Part shown: in pieces, positions 1 to 7,134 of the stretch
Layout of the letters: each line of letters opens with the position of its first letter
Numbering within the stretch: the first letter of the stretch is position 1
Source of the DNA: Candidatus Nitrosopumilus sp.
GTDB taxonomy: Archaea > Thermoproteota > Nitrososphaeria > Nitrososphaerales > Nitrosopumilaceae
DNA: 33,571 bases
Assembly: GCA_014384555.1 (NCBI GenBank)
Contig: JACNFR010000048.1
Coordinates: 1 to 33,571 of the forward strand
Direction of reading: 5' to 3'
The notes under the pieces: model-generated
The model's database searches: none
The model's input: only the letters and a program-made list of their open reading frames with translations
What the model was told of the DNA's origin: nothing
Program-made: the position numbers and the translations under genes

Positions 1-192
1 GTAGTTGCCAGACTCAATTGTTGGCACAGTGTTGGTTTGGTCGGTCTGGTAAGACATACAAAATGAATGGAATTGTTCTAGAGTGCATGTTGCACAATCA
101 TTACAAATCATACTAGTAGGTTTGAAACATTCAGAACATTTAGTGTTCTGAGACAATTTCCCACCACAGTTTCGGCATGATTCATCAGGCAA
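1..192 (-). CDS. Zinc-ribbon protein, C-terminal part cut off by window edge
   Basis: The first 64 codons read on the minus strand without a stop and run off the window. The reading begins at a TTG codon (190-192); an in-frame TGA lies three codons upstream, so no longer start is possible except an ATA or similar. The peptide has cysteines at residues 6, 9, 19, 22 (a clear CxxC...CxxC ribbon) and then 30, 33, 36 and 45 with His42, suggesting a second metal site. After residue 46 the sequence turns Ser/Thr/Gln rich. A TATA-like CTTATATTC at 221-229 on the same strand sits about 33 bases upstream. The gene diverges from the methyltransferase at 303. The function is unknown; small double zinc-ribbon proteins are common in archaea. 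This gene is not obvious from ATG-based ORF calling. Confidence 0.6.
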   Translation of the reverse strand, partial: MPDESCRNCGGKLSQNTKCSECFKPTSMICNDCATCTLEQFHSFCMSYQTDQTNTVPTIESGNY

Positions 193-220
193 TTCTATTC
201 AAAAAGAATTATTGGAAATT

Positions 221-229
221 GAATATAAG
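221..229 (-). promoter_or_regulatory. TATA-like box for the zinc-ribbon gene
   Basis: CTTATATTC on the minus strand, about 33 bases before the TTG start at 192. Archaeal TATA boxes lie about 26 bases before the transcription start, so this predicts a very short leader. Confidence 0.35.
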
Positions 230-271
230 AGACACGAAGAAGTTGTTCATATCAAAGATCAGTAGGACGAA

Positions 272-281
272 GATTATATTG
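272..281 (+). promoter_or_regulatory. TATA-like box for the methyltransferase
   Basis: GATTATATTG centred about 26 bases before the ATG at 303. That spacing fits a leaderless transcript, and there is no Shine-Dalgarno-like sequence between the box and the ATG. Confidence 0.4.
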
Positions 282-302
282 AAATAAAAAATACTCTAAA
301 AC

Positions 303-932
303 ATGGATGGAGTTAGAAAAACTTTTGATGAATGGGCTCAAAATGGAAGAGCAGAATTAATGGAAATAGAACATGGTAGAAATGTTCTAAAATTTTTAAA
401 AACAATACAGTTTGATAAACCATTTACATTTCTAGATGTTGGATGTGGTAATGGATGGGTAGTAAGAAAAATTGTAAAAGAGAAAAATTGTAAAAAAGCA
501 ATAGGTATTGATAAAAGTAAAAAAATGATCATTCAATCTAAAAAAAAGATAGACAGTAAAAAAGAAGAATTTTTTCATACAGACATAGAGTCAATGAAAT
601 ACAAAGGAAAATTTAATTTCATTTTTTCTATGGAGTCGCTATATTATGCAGATTCAATTGAAAAAGCATTAGAAAAAATATACAAATTACTAAAACCAGG
701 TGGAAAATTTTTCTGCGGCACTGACTTTTACACAGATAATAAAGCAACATCCAGATGGGCCGGAATAATGAAAATTCAGATGCATCTTCATTCAAAAAAA
801 GAATGGAAAACACTTTTCCAAAATGCAGGATTTGATGTTAAAACAAAGCATGTGAAAGATTTGAAAAATAAGAAAAAATGGAAACGAGAGTATGGAACTC
901 TATTCATAACAGGCACGAAACCTGAAAGGTAA
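303..932 (+). CDS. Class I SAM-dependent methyltransferase
   Basis: A 209-aa soluble protein with the Rossmann-type methyltransferase fold. Motif I FLDVGCGNG (residues 43-51) binds S-adenosylmethionine, and the acidic end of strand 2 is in GIDKS (about 68-72). Motif IV FIFSMESLYY (about 107-115) and the post-I loop LLKPGGKFF (about 129-137) follow. The pattern is that of the Methyltransf_11/25 families, whose substrates range from small molecules to proteins and cannot be told from this sequence. The protein is very lysine-rich, in line with the A-rich DNA. The ATG at 303 has a TATA-like box 26 bases upstream, so this start is likely. It is monocistronic, with the RNase P RNA following on the same strand about 30 bases after its stop. 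Confidence 0.85.
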   Translation: MDGVRKTFDEWAQNGRAELMEIEHGRNVLKFLKTIQFDKPFTFLDVGCGNGWVVRKIVKEKNCKKAIGIDKSKKMIIQSKKKIDSKKEEFFHTDIESMKYKGKFNFIFSMESLYYADSIEKALEKIYKLLKPGGKFFCGTDFYTDNKATSRWAGIMKIQMHLHSKKEWKTLFQNAGFDVKTKHVKDLKNKKKWKREYGTLFITGTKPER

Positions 933-960
933 TACTCAAATTCATTAACAGATTACAAAG

Positions 961-1255
961 GTCATGTGAGCTGGAGCACGACACGCTGCTACGGCAGAGG
1001 AAACTCCTCCCTCCAAACAGGAAATGTGATCTGGAGATAGATAATCAGAGATGGTTGGCAACGGAGCAGAAAAGAATCCAATATGGCGCACTATGATGGC
1101 AAAACCTGAGGTTTCCATAAAAGGAATGAAAAAGACGACCCACATGGAGCAAAGCCAAACAGAACTTAAAGTTCCTGTACTAGGTTCAGGTAGGCTGCAA
1201 AGCGAAATATCGTGAAAACAGAAGGAGGGTTACTCCCAGCACACATACTTTTTCT
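961..1255 (+). ncRNA. rnpB: RNase P RNA (archaeal type)
   Basis: RNA component of RNase P, which trims tRNA 5' ends. The ends form an 11-position P1 helix: 964-974 pairs with 1236-1246 with a single A/A mismatch. The 5' core GGCAGAGGAAACTCC (about 993-1007) matches conserved region I (GAGGAAAGUCC in most organisms). The 3' core ACAGAAGGAGGGTTACTCC (about 1218-1236) matches conserved region V, ACAGAA followed by the 3' strand of P4, and it can pair with CTCCTCCCTCC in the 5' core to make P4. A T run at 1249-1253 right after P1 is a plausible terminator. The length of about 290 bases fits archaeal RNase P RNAs. The open frame on the opposite strand (945-1145) is a shadow of this RNA. The 5' end is uncertain by several bases. 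Confidence 0.87.
1249..1255 (+). terminator. T-run terminator of RNase P RNA
   Basis: TTTTTCT directly after the closing P1 helix. Archaeal RNA polymerase terminates at short T runs. Confidence 0.45.
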
Positions 1256-1274
1256 AATAAGAAATAAACCAATA

Positions 1275-1284
1275 CCTAAATAAT
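1275..1284 (+). promoter_or_regulatory. TATA-like box for the C2H2 microprotein
   Basis: CCTAAATAAT centred about 27 bases before the ATG at 1307, the expected distance for a leaderless archaeal mRNA. It supports the tiny downstream ORF being a real gene. Confidence 0.4.
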
Positions 1285-1306
1285 ATTAAAAGTATGAAAA
1301 TATGAA

Positions 1307-1405
1307 ATGGTGAAAAGAATACAATGTCCACATTGTAAAAAACACCTTGCAGGCAAAGGACACTTAGAAAGACATGTCAGAACAGTCCACAAAGTACAAA
1401 GTTAA
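1307..1405 (+). CDS. 32-aa single C2H2 zinc-finger protein
   Basis: The ORF begins with ATG-GTG and has an in-frame TGA just upstream (1295-1297). It encodes 32 residues that are almost entirely one classical zinc finger: Cys7-x2-Cys10-x12-His23-x4-His28. Hydrophobic residues fall at the two conserved core positions (Leu14 and Leu20), giving the full C-x2-C-x3-hydrophobic-x5-L-x2-H-x4-H pattern. The remainder is basic (6 Lys, 3 Arg), as expected for nucleic-acid binding. A TATA-like box lies 27 bases upstream. Its stop is only 12 bases from the stop of the convergent ribbon-helix-helix gene. Very short C2H2 proteins are known in archaea. I infer a DNA- or RNA-binding regulator; the target is unknown. 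GTG at 1310 is an alternative start. Confidence 0.72.
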   Translation: MVKRIQCPHCKKHLAGKGHLERHVRTVHKVQS

Positions 1406-1417
1406 AGATTTTAAAAA

Positions 1418-1561
1418 TTATTTCAAGCCTTTTTCTAGAATCTCATTAACAATTCTCGAAAAGCTTACAGTTGAAGAGGTCTCTTTAATTTTTTTTGCTT
1501 GAATTACCCTAAGTTTTTTTGCAATTTCACTATTCAGCATTATAGTAAGCCTCTCAGACAT
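1418..1561 (-). CDS. 47-aa ribbon-helix-helix DNA-binding protein
   Basis: A short minus-strand ORF, ATG at 1559-1561 to TAA at 1418-1420. The protein opens with an alternating strand RLTIMLN (residues 4-10), then helix SEIAKKLRVIQAKK (11-24), a turn with SSTVSFS (29-35), and a second helix RIVNEILEKGL (36-46). This order is the CopG/Arc ribbon-helix-helix fold, which dimerises and reads DNA with the N-terminal strand. The length is typical for the fold. A TATA-like TAATATACC lies about 26 bases upstream (1583-1591), supporting the start and a separate promoter. Such proteins are autoregulators or antitoxins, but no toxin gene is adjacent, so a plain repressor role is more likely. It is tail to tail with the C2H2 gene. 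Confidence 0.75.
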   Translation of the reverse strand: MSERLTIMLNSEIAKKLRVIQAKKIKETSSTVSFSRIVNEILEKGLK

Positions 1562-1671
1562 ATCAAAATATTTGAAATGCAGGTATATTATCAAGAACTA
1601 ATTTTATTTCTTAACAAAAAGATCAAAGAAACCAGAATATTGCCAATTATGGGAATAAGGTTTGAAAAAGA

Positions 1672-3036
1672 CTAACTCATTGAACTAACTTGTTCTTTGC
1701 AAATATCAGCACCACATTTGCATGTTCCATCACAAAGGCATGCACCTTGCATTGCACAGTCACATTCAGAACCCATTTCTAAAGAGGCTGCACATCCACA
1801 TGCTGCTTCATCTTGTGTAGAAGGAGTTGTTTGTGGTGGAGGACTCTGCGATTGTTCTGCTTCGTAAACATTACGTGTTTGCTGATAATCCTGATCATCT
1901 TTGAGTTGTGCCTCACCCCTATTGGTTTGATAGCCACCTGAAGAAGCACTAGTTTGATAACCTACCAATCTATTTGGGTCAATTCCTTGCTGACCTTGTT
2001 GTTCATTTTTGAGTGATCTGCTACTAACAAAGAAAAATGCAATACCTGCAACAGCTGCTAAACCAGCCATTCCATAAACGATCATTACTGGAAAATCACC
2101 AGTAGAAGTAGTCATGAAATCCTCAGGAGGAGTTGGAGTAACACCTGCAATTTCAACTTCATCTAAAACATCTAAAGCACCAAATCCAATTGTGGCCAAG
2201 TTACCTTGATCAGATGATTGAACACTTCTAACAATATACAGTTGATCAGCCATTACTTCAGCTTCAAAGACTCTTTCAACTTGTCTTCCTTCTCTAATAC
2301 TACTTTCACCCATAGTCCATGTAGATACAACAAATCCTGCAATTTCTTCATTAAGACCAAAAGTTCCAGCATCTACATTGATTCCAGTAGGATCAAACAA
2401 AAAGTGCCAGTTAGTTAATGGTTGTTCTAAAATAAAATCTGCATTAATGAGATGTTTTCCTAAAACTTCTTCAGCTTCAGTACCGGCAAAGAAAGTATAG
2501 GCTTCAGGTTCATGATCTCTTAAAATGTTAATTGGAATATTAATTTCAATACCGTCAATGTTGATTTCTTTATCAGTAGTTAGTCCTCTCCATCCCAAAT
2601 CTACCAATGTTCTTTGAGAATCTTTTGTAATAACATAATCACTCAAGGTGCCTTGTAAAATAACACGATAGTCAATTGAAGTGTTGATGTTTCTAGCTTT
2701 AAGGTGAAAATCATAAGATACATTCAAGTCAGAAATTTGTGCTTGACTCCCATCATTTGCAATTCCACGATTCAATTCCTCCATCAATGCTTTGACACCA
2801 GGATTTGATGAATCAGCAGTTCCAGATACAGTCCATTCTTTTCCTTTTAATTCGTCAAAGAGATTTCCGCCATTGGGATATTCAATAAAGACAGTTTTCT
2901 GATAATTCATTTTGAATGGAGATGTTTCAGCATTAGGATTAATTCTAGCGTCTAATTGGGCTGCCCAAACAGGAGTACTAGTACCAACAACAATGAGAGT
3001 TGCTAGCAAAACAGACATAATTACAGCCCGAGACAC
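1672..3036 (-). CDS. Membrane-anchored surface protein with Cys-rich cytoplasmic tail
   Basis: 454 aa. Residues 1-26 form a signal peptide (hydrophobic 7-20, then Ala-rich cleavage region near WAAQ). Residues about 27-312 are a large extracytoplasmic domain with no cysteine. One transmembrane helix spans about 315-338 and is followed by a positive/polar stop. The remaining 116 residues should be cytoplasmic: a Gln/Ser/Pro-rich linker (about 344-410), then nine cysteines in 34 residues (413, 415, 425, 427, 433, 435, 439, 441, 446), including four CxC pairs, much like a metallothionein. I do not recognise the extracellular domain. A role in binding Cu, Zn or Fe-S on the inner face is inference. 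ATG at codon 7 is an alternative start that keeps the signal peptide. It is divergent from cofD, separated by a short intergenic region. Confidence 0.75.
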   Translation of the reverse strand: MSRAVIMSVLLATLIVVGTSTPVWAAQLDARINPNAETSPFKMNYQKTVFIEYPNGGNLFDELKGKEWTVSGTADSSNPGVKALMEELNRGIANDGSQAQISDLNVSYDFHLKARNINTSIDYRVILQGTLSDYVITKDSQRTLVDLGWRGLTTDKEINIDGIEINIPINILRDHEPEAYTFFAGTEAEEVLGKHLINADFILEQPLTNWHFLFDPTGINVDAGTFGLNEEIAGFVVSTWTMGESSIREGRQVERVFEAEVMADQLYIVRSVQSSDQGNLATIGFGALDVLDEVEIAGVTPTPPEDFMTTSTGDFPVMIVYGMAGLAAVAGIAFFFVSSRSLKNEQQGQQGIDPNRLVGYQTSASSGGYQTNRGEAQLKDDQDYQQTRNVYEAEQSQSPPPQTTPSTQDEAACGCAASLEMGSECDCAMQGACLCDGTCKCGADICKEQVSSMS

Positions 3037-3152
3037 GAGTAAAATCCATGAAAAAGCAGTAATAAACTTATCCTAATTATTCAGATCGCGGGTTTTTGAA
3101 AAAGTAATATTGAGTGTTATTAGTCAGATATTCAGTTTTAGAGGAATATGAT

Positions 3153-4073
3153 ATGATTACAGTCTTAGCAGGTGGAACAGGTTCGGTAAAGCTAGTCCGA
3201 GGATTAGTTGCCCAAGAATCCAAAGTCAATGTTATCAGTAATGTAGGAGACAATTATTGGCTATACGGACTTTATGTTTGCCCAGATATTGATACCATCG
3301 TATACGGATTAGCAGATTTACTTGATCAAGAAAGAGGATGGGGTATGAAAAAAGACACATTCAACTTTTTGCGTCAAATGGAAGTTTTTGGTGAAGAGAC
3401 ATGGTTCAGAGTAGGAGATAGAGATGCTGCAACTCATTTGATCAGAACTAACATGCTGAAAAATGGAAAGAATCTAAGTGACATTACAAAATGGATGTGT
3501 GAGAAATTTGCAGTCAGTGCAAACATTATACCAGTTACAGACAACAGTATCGAGACAAGAATCACCACAGACAAAGGAGAATTACATTTACAAGAATATC
3601 ACGTCAAACATAGAGGCAAAGACCCAATTGAAGGAATTCAATATATCGGAGCAGATAAAGCTCGTCCAAATCCTGAAGCAGTGAATGCAATCCATGATGC
3701 AGACATGGTAATTCTAGCACCAGGAAATCCATTAACATCAATTGGACCAATGCTTCAGATTAAAGGAATTAGAAAAGAATTATCAAAAATAAAGAAAAAA
3801 GTAGTTGCAGTAAGTCCCCTGATTGGAGATGATGCAATTAGCGGACCGGCAGCAAAATACATGCAGGCTGCAGGAATTGAATCAAACGCCTATGGATTAG
3901 CAAAAATGTATTCAGATGTATGTGCAAATATCATCGTGGATAATAAAGACAAGATGTTAGTAAAGAAAATTCAAAGTCTAGATATGAAAGTGTTTGAAAC
4001 AAAAATCACCATGAAAAATAAAATAGCAGAAGATGCATTGGCAAATTTCATTTTAAAACAAGTACACGTATAA
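3153..4073 (+). CDS. cofD: 2-phospho-L-lactate transferase CofD
   Basis: Transfers the phospholactyl group (from its guanosine-linked form, or phosphoenolpyruvyl in some lineages) to Fo, giving F420-0. The protein starts MITVLAGGTGSVKLVRGL, the CofD nucleotide-binding opening with GGTG, and continues with the family blocks NVGDN, CPDIDT and APGNPLTSIGPML. At 306 aa it has the usual length. The frame stays open back to 3114, but the ATG at 3153 gives the family N-terminus and has a GAGG Shine-Dalgarno-like sequence about 9 bases upstream, so the longer version (13 extra residues) is rejected. cofC begins one base after the stop, making a two-gene F420 operon. The other F420 genes of the window (cofG, cofH) are 20 kb away; cofE is not seen here. 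Confidence 0.93.
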   Translation: MITVLAGGTGSVKLVRGLVAQESKVNVISNVGDNYWLYGLYVCPDIDTIVYGLADLLDQERGWGMKKDTFNFLRQMEVFGEETWFRVGDRDAATHLIRTNMLKNGKNLSDITKWMCEKFAVSANIIPVTDNSIETRITTDKGELHLQEYHVKHRGKDPIEGIQYIGADKARPNPEAVNAIHDADMVILAPGNPLTSIGPMLQIKGIRKELSKIKKKVVAVSPLIGDDAISGPAAKYMQAAGIESNAYGLAKMYSDVCANIIVDNKDKMLVKKIQSLDMKVFETKITMKNKIAEDALANFILKQVHV

Positions 4074-4074
4074 T

Positions 4075-4713
4075 TTGAAAATAGCAGCAATTATCCCCGT
4101 GAAGACTTTCTCTAAAGCGAAAACACGTCTAGATTTATCTCCACAACAAGTCGAAGAATTATGCAAAGTCATGTTAGATGAAATTTTGCACACATTATCA
4201 ATATCTCCTCAAATTGAAAAAACAATAATGATAACAAAAGAAGAAAAAGCAATCAAAATCGGAGAAAAATATAACACAATTACAATAAAGGATGAAAAAG
4301 AAGAGAGCGTCAATAGTGCAGTTGCATTGGCAGACAAGTATCTTTTAGAGAATAACTTTGATGCCTCAATTGTATTTCCTCAAGACATCCCATTTATCAA
4401 AACCCAAGACATTGATTTTATGCTAAACTACAAAATGCATCCAAATTTTGCAATCATAGTCCCATCCAGAAGATTTGATGGAACAAACGCATTGGCAAGA
4501 ATGCCAATAGATTTGATGGAGACACATTATGATGAAGATAGTTATAAAATCCACATGAACACGGCAAAAGAACACACACTCAATGTCGCCATGGTATTTG
4601 TGAAAAGAATAATGTGGGATGTCGACAATATGGAAGATGTGAAATTCCTGTTAGAACAAAATGAAAAACCAGAAATTTCAGAAAAAATTAGAAAAATATT
4701 AGAATTAAACTAG
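4075..4713 (+). CDS. cofC: 2-phospho-L-lactate guanylyltransferase CofC
   Basis: Activates 2-phospholactate (or phosphoenolpyruvate) with GTP for CofD in coenzyme F420 synthesis. The 212-aa protein opens MKIAAIIPVKTFSKAKTRL, the nucleotidyltransferase signature of CofC, with the later conserved block FPQDIPFI (about 102-109; the metal-binding Asp region) and RRFDGTNAL. The start is TTG at 4075, one base after the cofD stop, and no ATG suits the family N-terminus, so translation is probably coupled to cofD. The C-terminus ends in a short charged helix. Confidence is high from the sequence pattern and the neighbour. Confidence 0.9.
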   Translation: MKIAAIIPVKTFSKAKTRLDLSPQQVEELCKVMLDEILHTLSISPQIEKTIMITKEEKAIKIGEKYNTITIKDEKEESVNSAVALADKYLLENNFDASIVFPQDIPFIKTQDIDFMLNYKMHPNFAIIVPSRRFDGTNALARMPIDLMETHYDEDSYKIHMNTAKEHTLNVAMVFVKRIMWDVDNMEDVKFLLEQNEKPEISEKIRKILELN

Positions 4714-4793
4714 AAAATCAGGTATCAAAGATCATAATTCTTCAATTTAGGTACGAAATCAGCAACAAACTTATAAGTAATGAATTAGAAATT

Positions 4794-4802
4794 CTTAAAT
4801 AT
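4794..4802 (+). promoter_or_regulatory. TATA-like box for tfb
   Basis: CTTAAATAT centred about 31 bases before the tfb ATG at 4829. This predicts a leader of only a few bases. Confidence 0.4.
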
Positions 4803-4828
4803 TATCATAAAAGGTTTTGAGATAAAAA

Positions 4829-5737
4829 ATGGTTAAAACAAGTAATCCAAAAGACAAGTGTCCCAGATGTGCTAAAGGGTCTCTAGTTACAGACGCCAAT
4901 ACAGGCGAGAATTTTTGTGGAAAATGTGGATTTGTCATTACTGACAAGGTGGAGGAATCAGGTCCAGAATGGAGGTCATTCTCAAATGAAGGGGAAAACA
5001 AGAGCAGGGCAGGAGTTCCAACATCACTTGCCATGCACGATATGGGTTTGGCCACTGTAATCAATCCACAAAACAGAGACGCCACAGGTAAGCCGCTAAC
5101 AGCAGCAATGAAGAGCACTATTGAAAGATTAAGAACTTGGGATAGCAGGAGTCAAGTTCACGAACCAGTGGATAGAAATTTCAGACAAGCATTCAGTGAA
5201 TTAGACAGATTAAAAGATAAACTCGCAGTAGGAGATTCAGTAATAGAAAAGGCAGCATACATTTACAGAAAAGCATTAGAAAAAGGCCTAGTTAGAGGTC
5301 GCTCAATTTCAGCCTTGATTGCATCTGCACTTTATGCAGCATGTAGAGATACAGAAACACCTAGAACTCTAAAAGACATTGGTCAAGCAAGTAACATCAA
5401 ACGTAAAGATATTGCAAGATGTTATCGTCTATTACTAAGAGAATTAAATTTAAAGATGCCAGTGGTGGATCCTGTAAAATGTATTTCAAGAATAGCAAGT
5501 AAAGCAGGACTATCAGAGAAAACAAAAAGAAAAGCAACAAAGATTTTACAAACTGCCGAAGAGCAAAAAATTTCAGCAGGTAAAGACCCCATGGGATTAG
5601 CTGCGGCTGCACTTTATGTAGCATGTGTTACAAATGGGGAAAACAAAACTCAGAGAGATGTAGCAGAGGCTGCAGGAGTTACAGAAGTTACAATTAGAAA
5701 TAGATACAAGGGTTTGAAAGTAGCACTAGACCTCTAA
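4829..5737 (+). CDS. tfb: Transcription initiation factor TFB (TFIIB homologue)
   Basis: Bridges TBP at the promoter and RNA polymerase. The 302-aa protein has an N-terminal zinc ribbon (Cys11, Cys14, Cys30, Cys33) and the B-reader/linker with EWRSFSNE (about 47-54). Two cyclin-like repeats follow (about 105-200 and 205-300). The first contains the stretch GLVRGRSISALIASALYAACR and the second the matching GKDPMGLAAAALYVACV. The ending RNRYKGLKVALDL is typical of the second repeat's last helix. The gene is monocistronic with its own TATA-like box. Its last 12 bases overlap the 3' end of the convergent CPBP protease gene. Thaumarchaea usually carry several TFBs; only this copy is in the window. 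Confidence 0.95.
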   Translation: MVKTSNPKDKCPRCAKGSLVTDANTGENFCGKCGFVITDKVEESGPEWRSFSNEGENKSRAGVPTSLAMHDMGLATVINPQNRDATGKPLTAAMKSTIERLRTWDSRSQVHEPVDRNFRQAFSELDRLKDKLAVGDSVIEKAAYIYRKALEKGLVRGRSISALIASALYAACRDTETPRTLKDIGQASNIKRKDIARCYRLLLRELNLKMPVVDPVKCISRIASKAGLSEKTKRKATKILQTAEEQKISAGKDPMGLAAAALYVACVTNGENKTQRDVAEAAGVTEVTIRNRYKGLKVALDL

Positions 5738-6715
5738 GTCAGATTCTTTTTTAGAATAAAATCGATTTACAACCAGAACACATATTGAAAACGCGCCAGA
5801 AATTAAAAGCAATAATTCCAAAGAAGACATCAGTGAATGTGAAAAAGCATCTTCAATGGAAATCATGTTTATCTGAGAAATAAAATTAGCATATGAGAAT
5901 ACAAAGTAATTTGTAGCCCAATGAATCAATAGAGATGCAACAAATCCATACCTGAGATACACCCAGCCAAGGATAATTCCACTGGCAGTAGCTTGTGCAA
6001 ATTTACCTTCACTCCACGAATCGCCAAAAGCAACATGGGCAAACCCGAAAAGAAGACCTACAAAAATAATCAATAGAATAGCCTTTTTGGAATCAAAAAT
6101 ATGCAAAGAGTTTGGATTCCACAAACATTTGAGGAAATATTTTGCCGAAGATTTATGAGAGTAAAGCGCAAACAAAGGAATTCCAGTCAAAATAAGACGA
6201 AATCCAAATTCTTCAATTAAAGGAGCAAGAGTGACATAAAAAAATTGTACAAGATAATTATCATCAAGAGGAGGCACAATTTCAATCCCAAACCCCTCCT
6301 GTACAAAATTAATCAAAGCTGAAATTAAAATTAAAATGGAAAACCATTTTGTAACTCCAAACATATAGTTTAGCCGAGTGTCATAGCGTCCAAATGAGAT
6401 TATTGGAGAAAGAGATTTCATGAAATCATGTTTAGGGCCCAAAATTGCAATTACAAAAAGAACAAGATACAAAGACCATAAAATGACAAATGCATCACCT
6501 ACACTGATATCAATTGGTGCTTGGTATAATTCAGTTCCAACAAAAATATCCAAATGGGTGAAAGGATATTCATAATTGATATCTCCGCCAATATCACTTT
6601 CAAAAACAACGAATATTCCAATAGGAAAAGACACGAAAAGTAAACCAAAAATAACTGAAAGTAATGCAGTGAAAGGAATTCCAATTAACTGGAGGAATCT
6701 ATTTGAATTTTGCAA
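5726..6715 (-). CDS. CPBP-family intramembrane glutamic protease
   Basis: A 329-aa membrane protein with about seven hydrophobic segments. It carries the CPBP (CAAX protease / Rce1-like, Abi) signature: Glu168-Glu169-x3-Arg173 (EEFGFR), then FAHVAFG with His227, and a final His265 with Asn269 (HWATN). These residues form the glutamate/histidine active site within the membrane in Rce1-type enzymes. In eukaryotes the family cuts prenylated CAAX proteins; in prokaryotes substrates are mostly unknown and some members give immunity to bacteriocins. All key residues are present, so it should be active. It is convergent with tfb (12-base overlap) and lies just downstream of eIF1 on the same strand (6-base gap), so it may be co-transcribed with it. 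Confidence 0.85.
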   Translation of the reverse strand: MQNSNRFLQLIGIPFTALLSVIFGLLFVSFPIGIFVVFESDIGGDINYEYPFTHLDIFVGTELYQAPIDISVGDAFVILWSLYLVLFVIAILGPKHDFMKSLSPIISFGRYDTRLNYMFGVTKWFSILILISALINFVQEGFGIEIVPPLDDNYLVQFFYVTLAPLIEEFGFRLILTGIPLFALYSHKSSAKYFLKCLWNPNSLHIFDSKKAILLIIFVGLLFGFAHVAFGDSWSEGKFAQATASGIILGWVYLRYGFVASLLIHWATNYFVFSYANFISQINMISIEDAFSHSLMSSLELLLLISGAFSICVLVVNRFYSKKESDLEV

Positions 6716-6721
6716 TTCACT

Positions 6722-7030
6722 CTAATGCAGTTCTATAGTATCTTCTGCAAATCCCAAATGTATCAAAGTATCTTTGATAGTATCTCGGTGATCACCTTGT
6801 AGGAAGATATAGCCTTCTTTTGCAGTTCCCCCACAAGCATATTTGTTTTTGAGTTCTTTTGCAACAGTTTCTAAATTATTTAATTTAGGATCCAACCCCT
6901 CAATCATAGTGCCTTTTTTCTTAAAACGTCTAGTTTCTAATCGAATAATTATTTTAGTGCTATCTTTGGCAAGTTCACCACAAGCACACAAATCTTCTGG
7001 AAGTCCACAAGTATTACAAATTACTGCCAT
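6722..7030 (-). CDS. Translation initiation factor aIF1 (SUI1 family)
   Basis: Archaeal homologue of eIF1, which monitors start-codon choice on the small ribosomal subunit. The 102-aa protein has an N-terminal Cys cluster (Cys5, Cys8, Cys15, Cys17) as in other archaeal SUI1 proteins. The SUI1 core follows: IIIRLETRRFKKKGTMIEGL, LKNKYACGGTAKEG, and the terminal LQGDHRDTIKDTLIHLGF. The basic loop and the CGGTAKEG stretch are the rRNA-binding and most conserved parts. It is followed after six bases by the CPBP protease gene on the same strand, and diverges from the p27-like zinc-ribbon gene, sharing a 104-base promoter region. Confidence 0.93.
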   Translation of the reverse strand: MAVICNTCGLPEDLCACGELAKDSTKIIIRLETRRFKKKGTMIEGLDPKLNNLETVAKELKNKYACGGTAKEGYIFLQGDHRDTIKDTLIHLGFAEDTIELH

Positions 7031-7105
7031 TCGTTCGAAATAAATTCAATTATTCACACTATTAAGCCTTGTTTGCACATGATTGAAAAATGAAAAACAA
7101 ACGGA

Positions 7106-7114
7106 TTTTTTAAA
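7106..7114 (+). promoter_or_regulatory. TATA-like box for the p27-like gene
   Basis: TTTTTTAAA centred about 25 bases before the GTG start at 7135, supporting that start and a leaderless mRNA. Confidence 0.4.
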
Positions 7115-7134
7115 CAGAAATTTAATGGTACAGT

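Noticed and set aside
200-265. Short plus-strand reading ending in TAG before the methyltransferase
   Set aside because: About 20 codons with no start codon of quality; it overlaps the promoter region of the minus-strand zinc-ribbon gene.
945-1145. 66-codon open frame on the minus strand
   Set aside because: It lies wholly on the RNase P RNA complement; the protein has no family features and no promoter.
1418-1561. Ribbon-helix-helix protein as antitoxin of a toxin-antitoxin pair
   Set aside because: No toxin-like ORF is adjacent on the same strand; the next gene in that direction is the unrelated convergent C2H2 protein.
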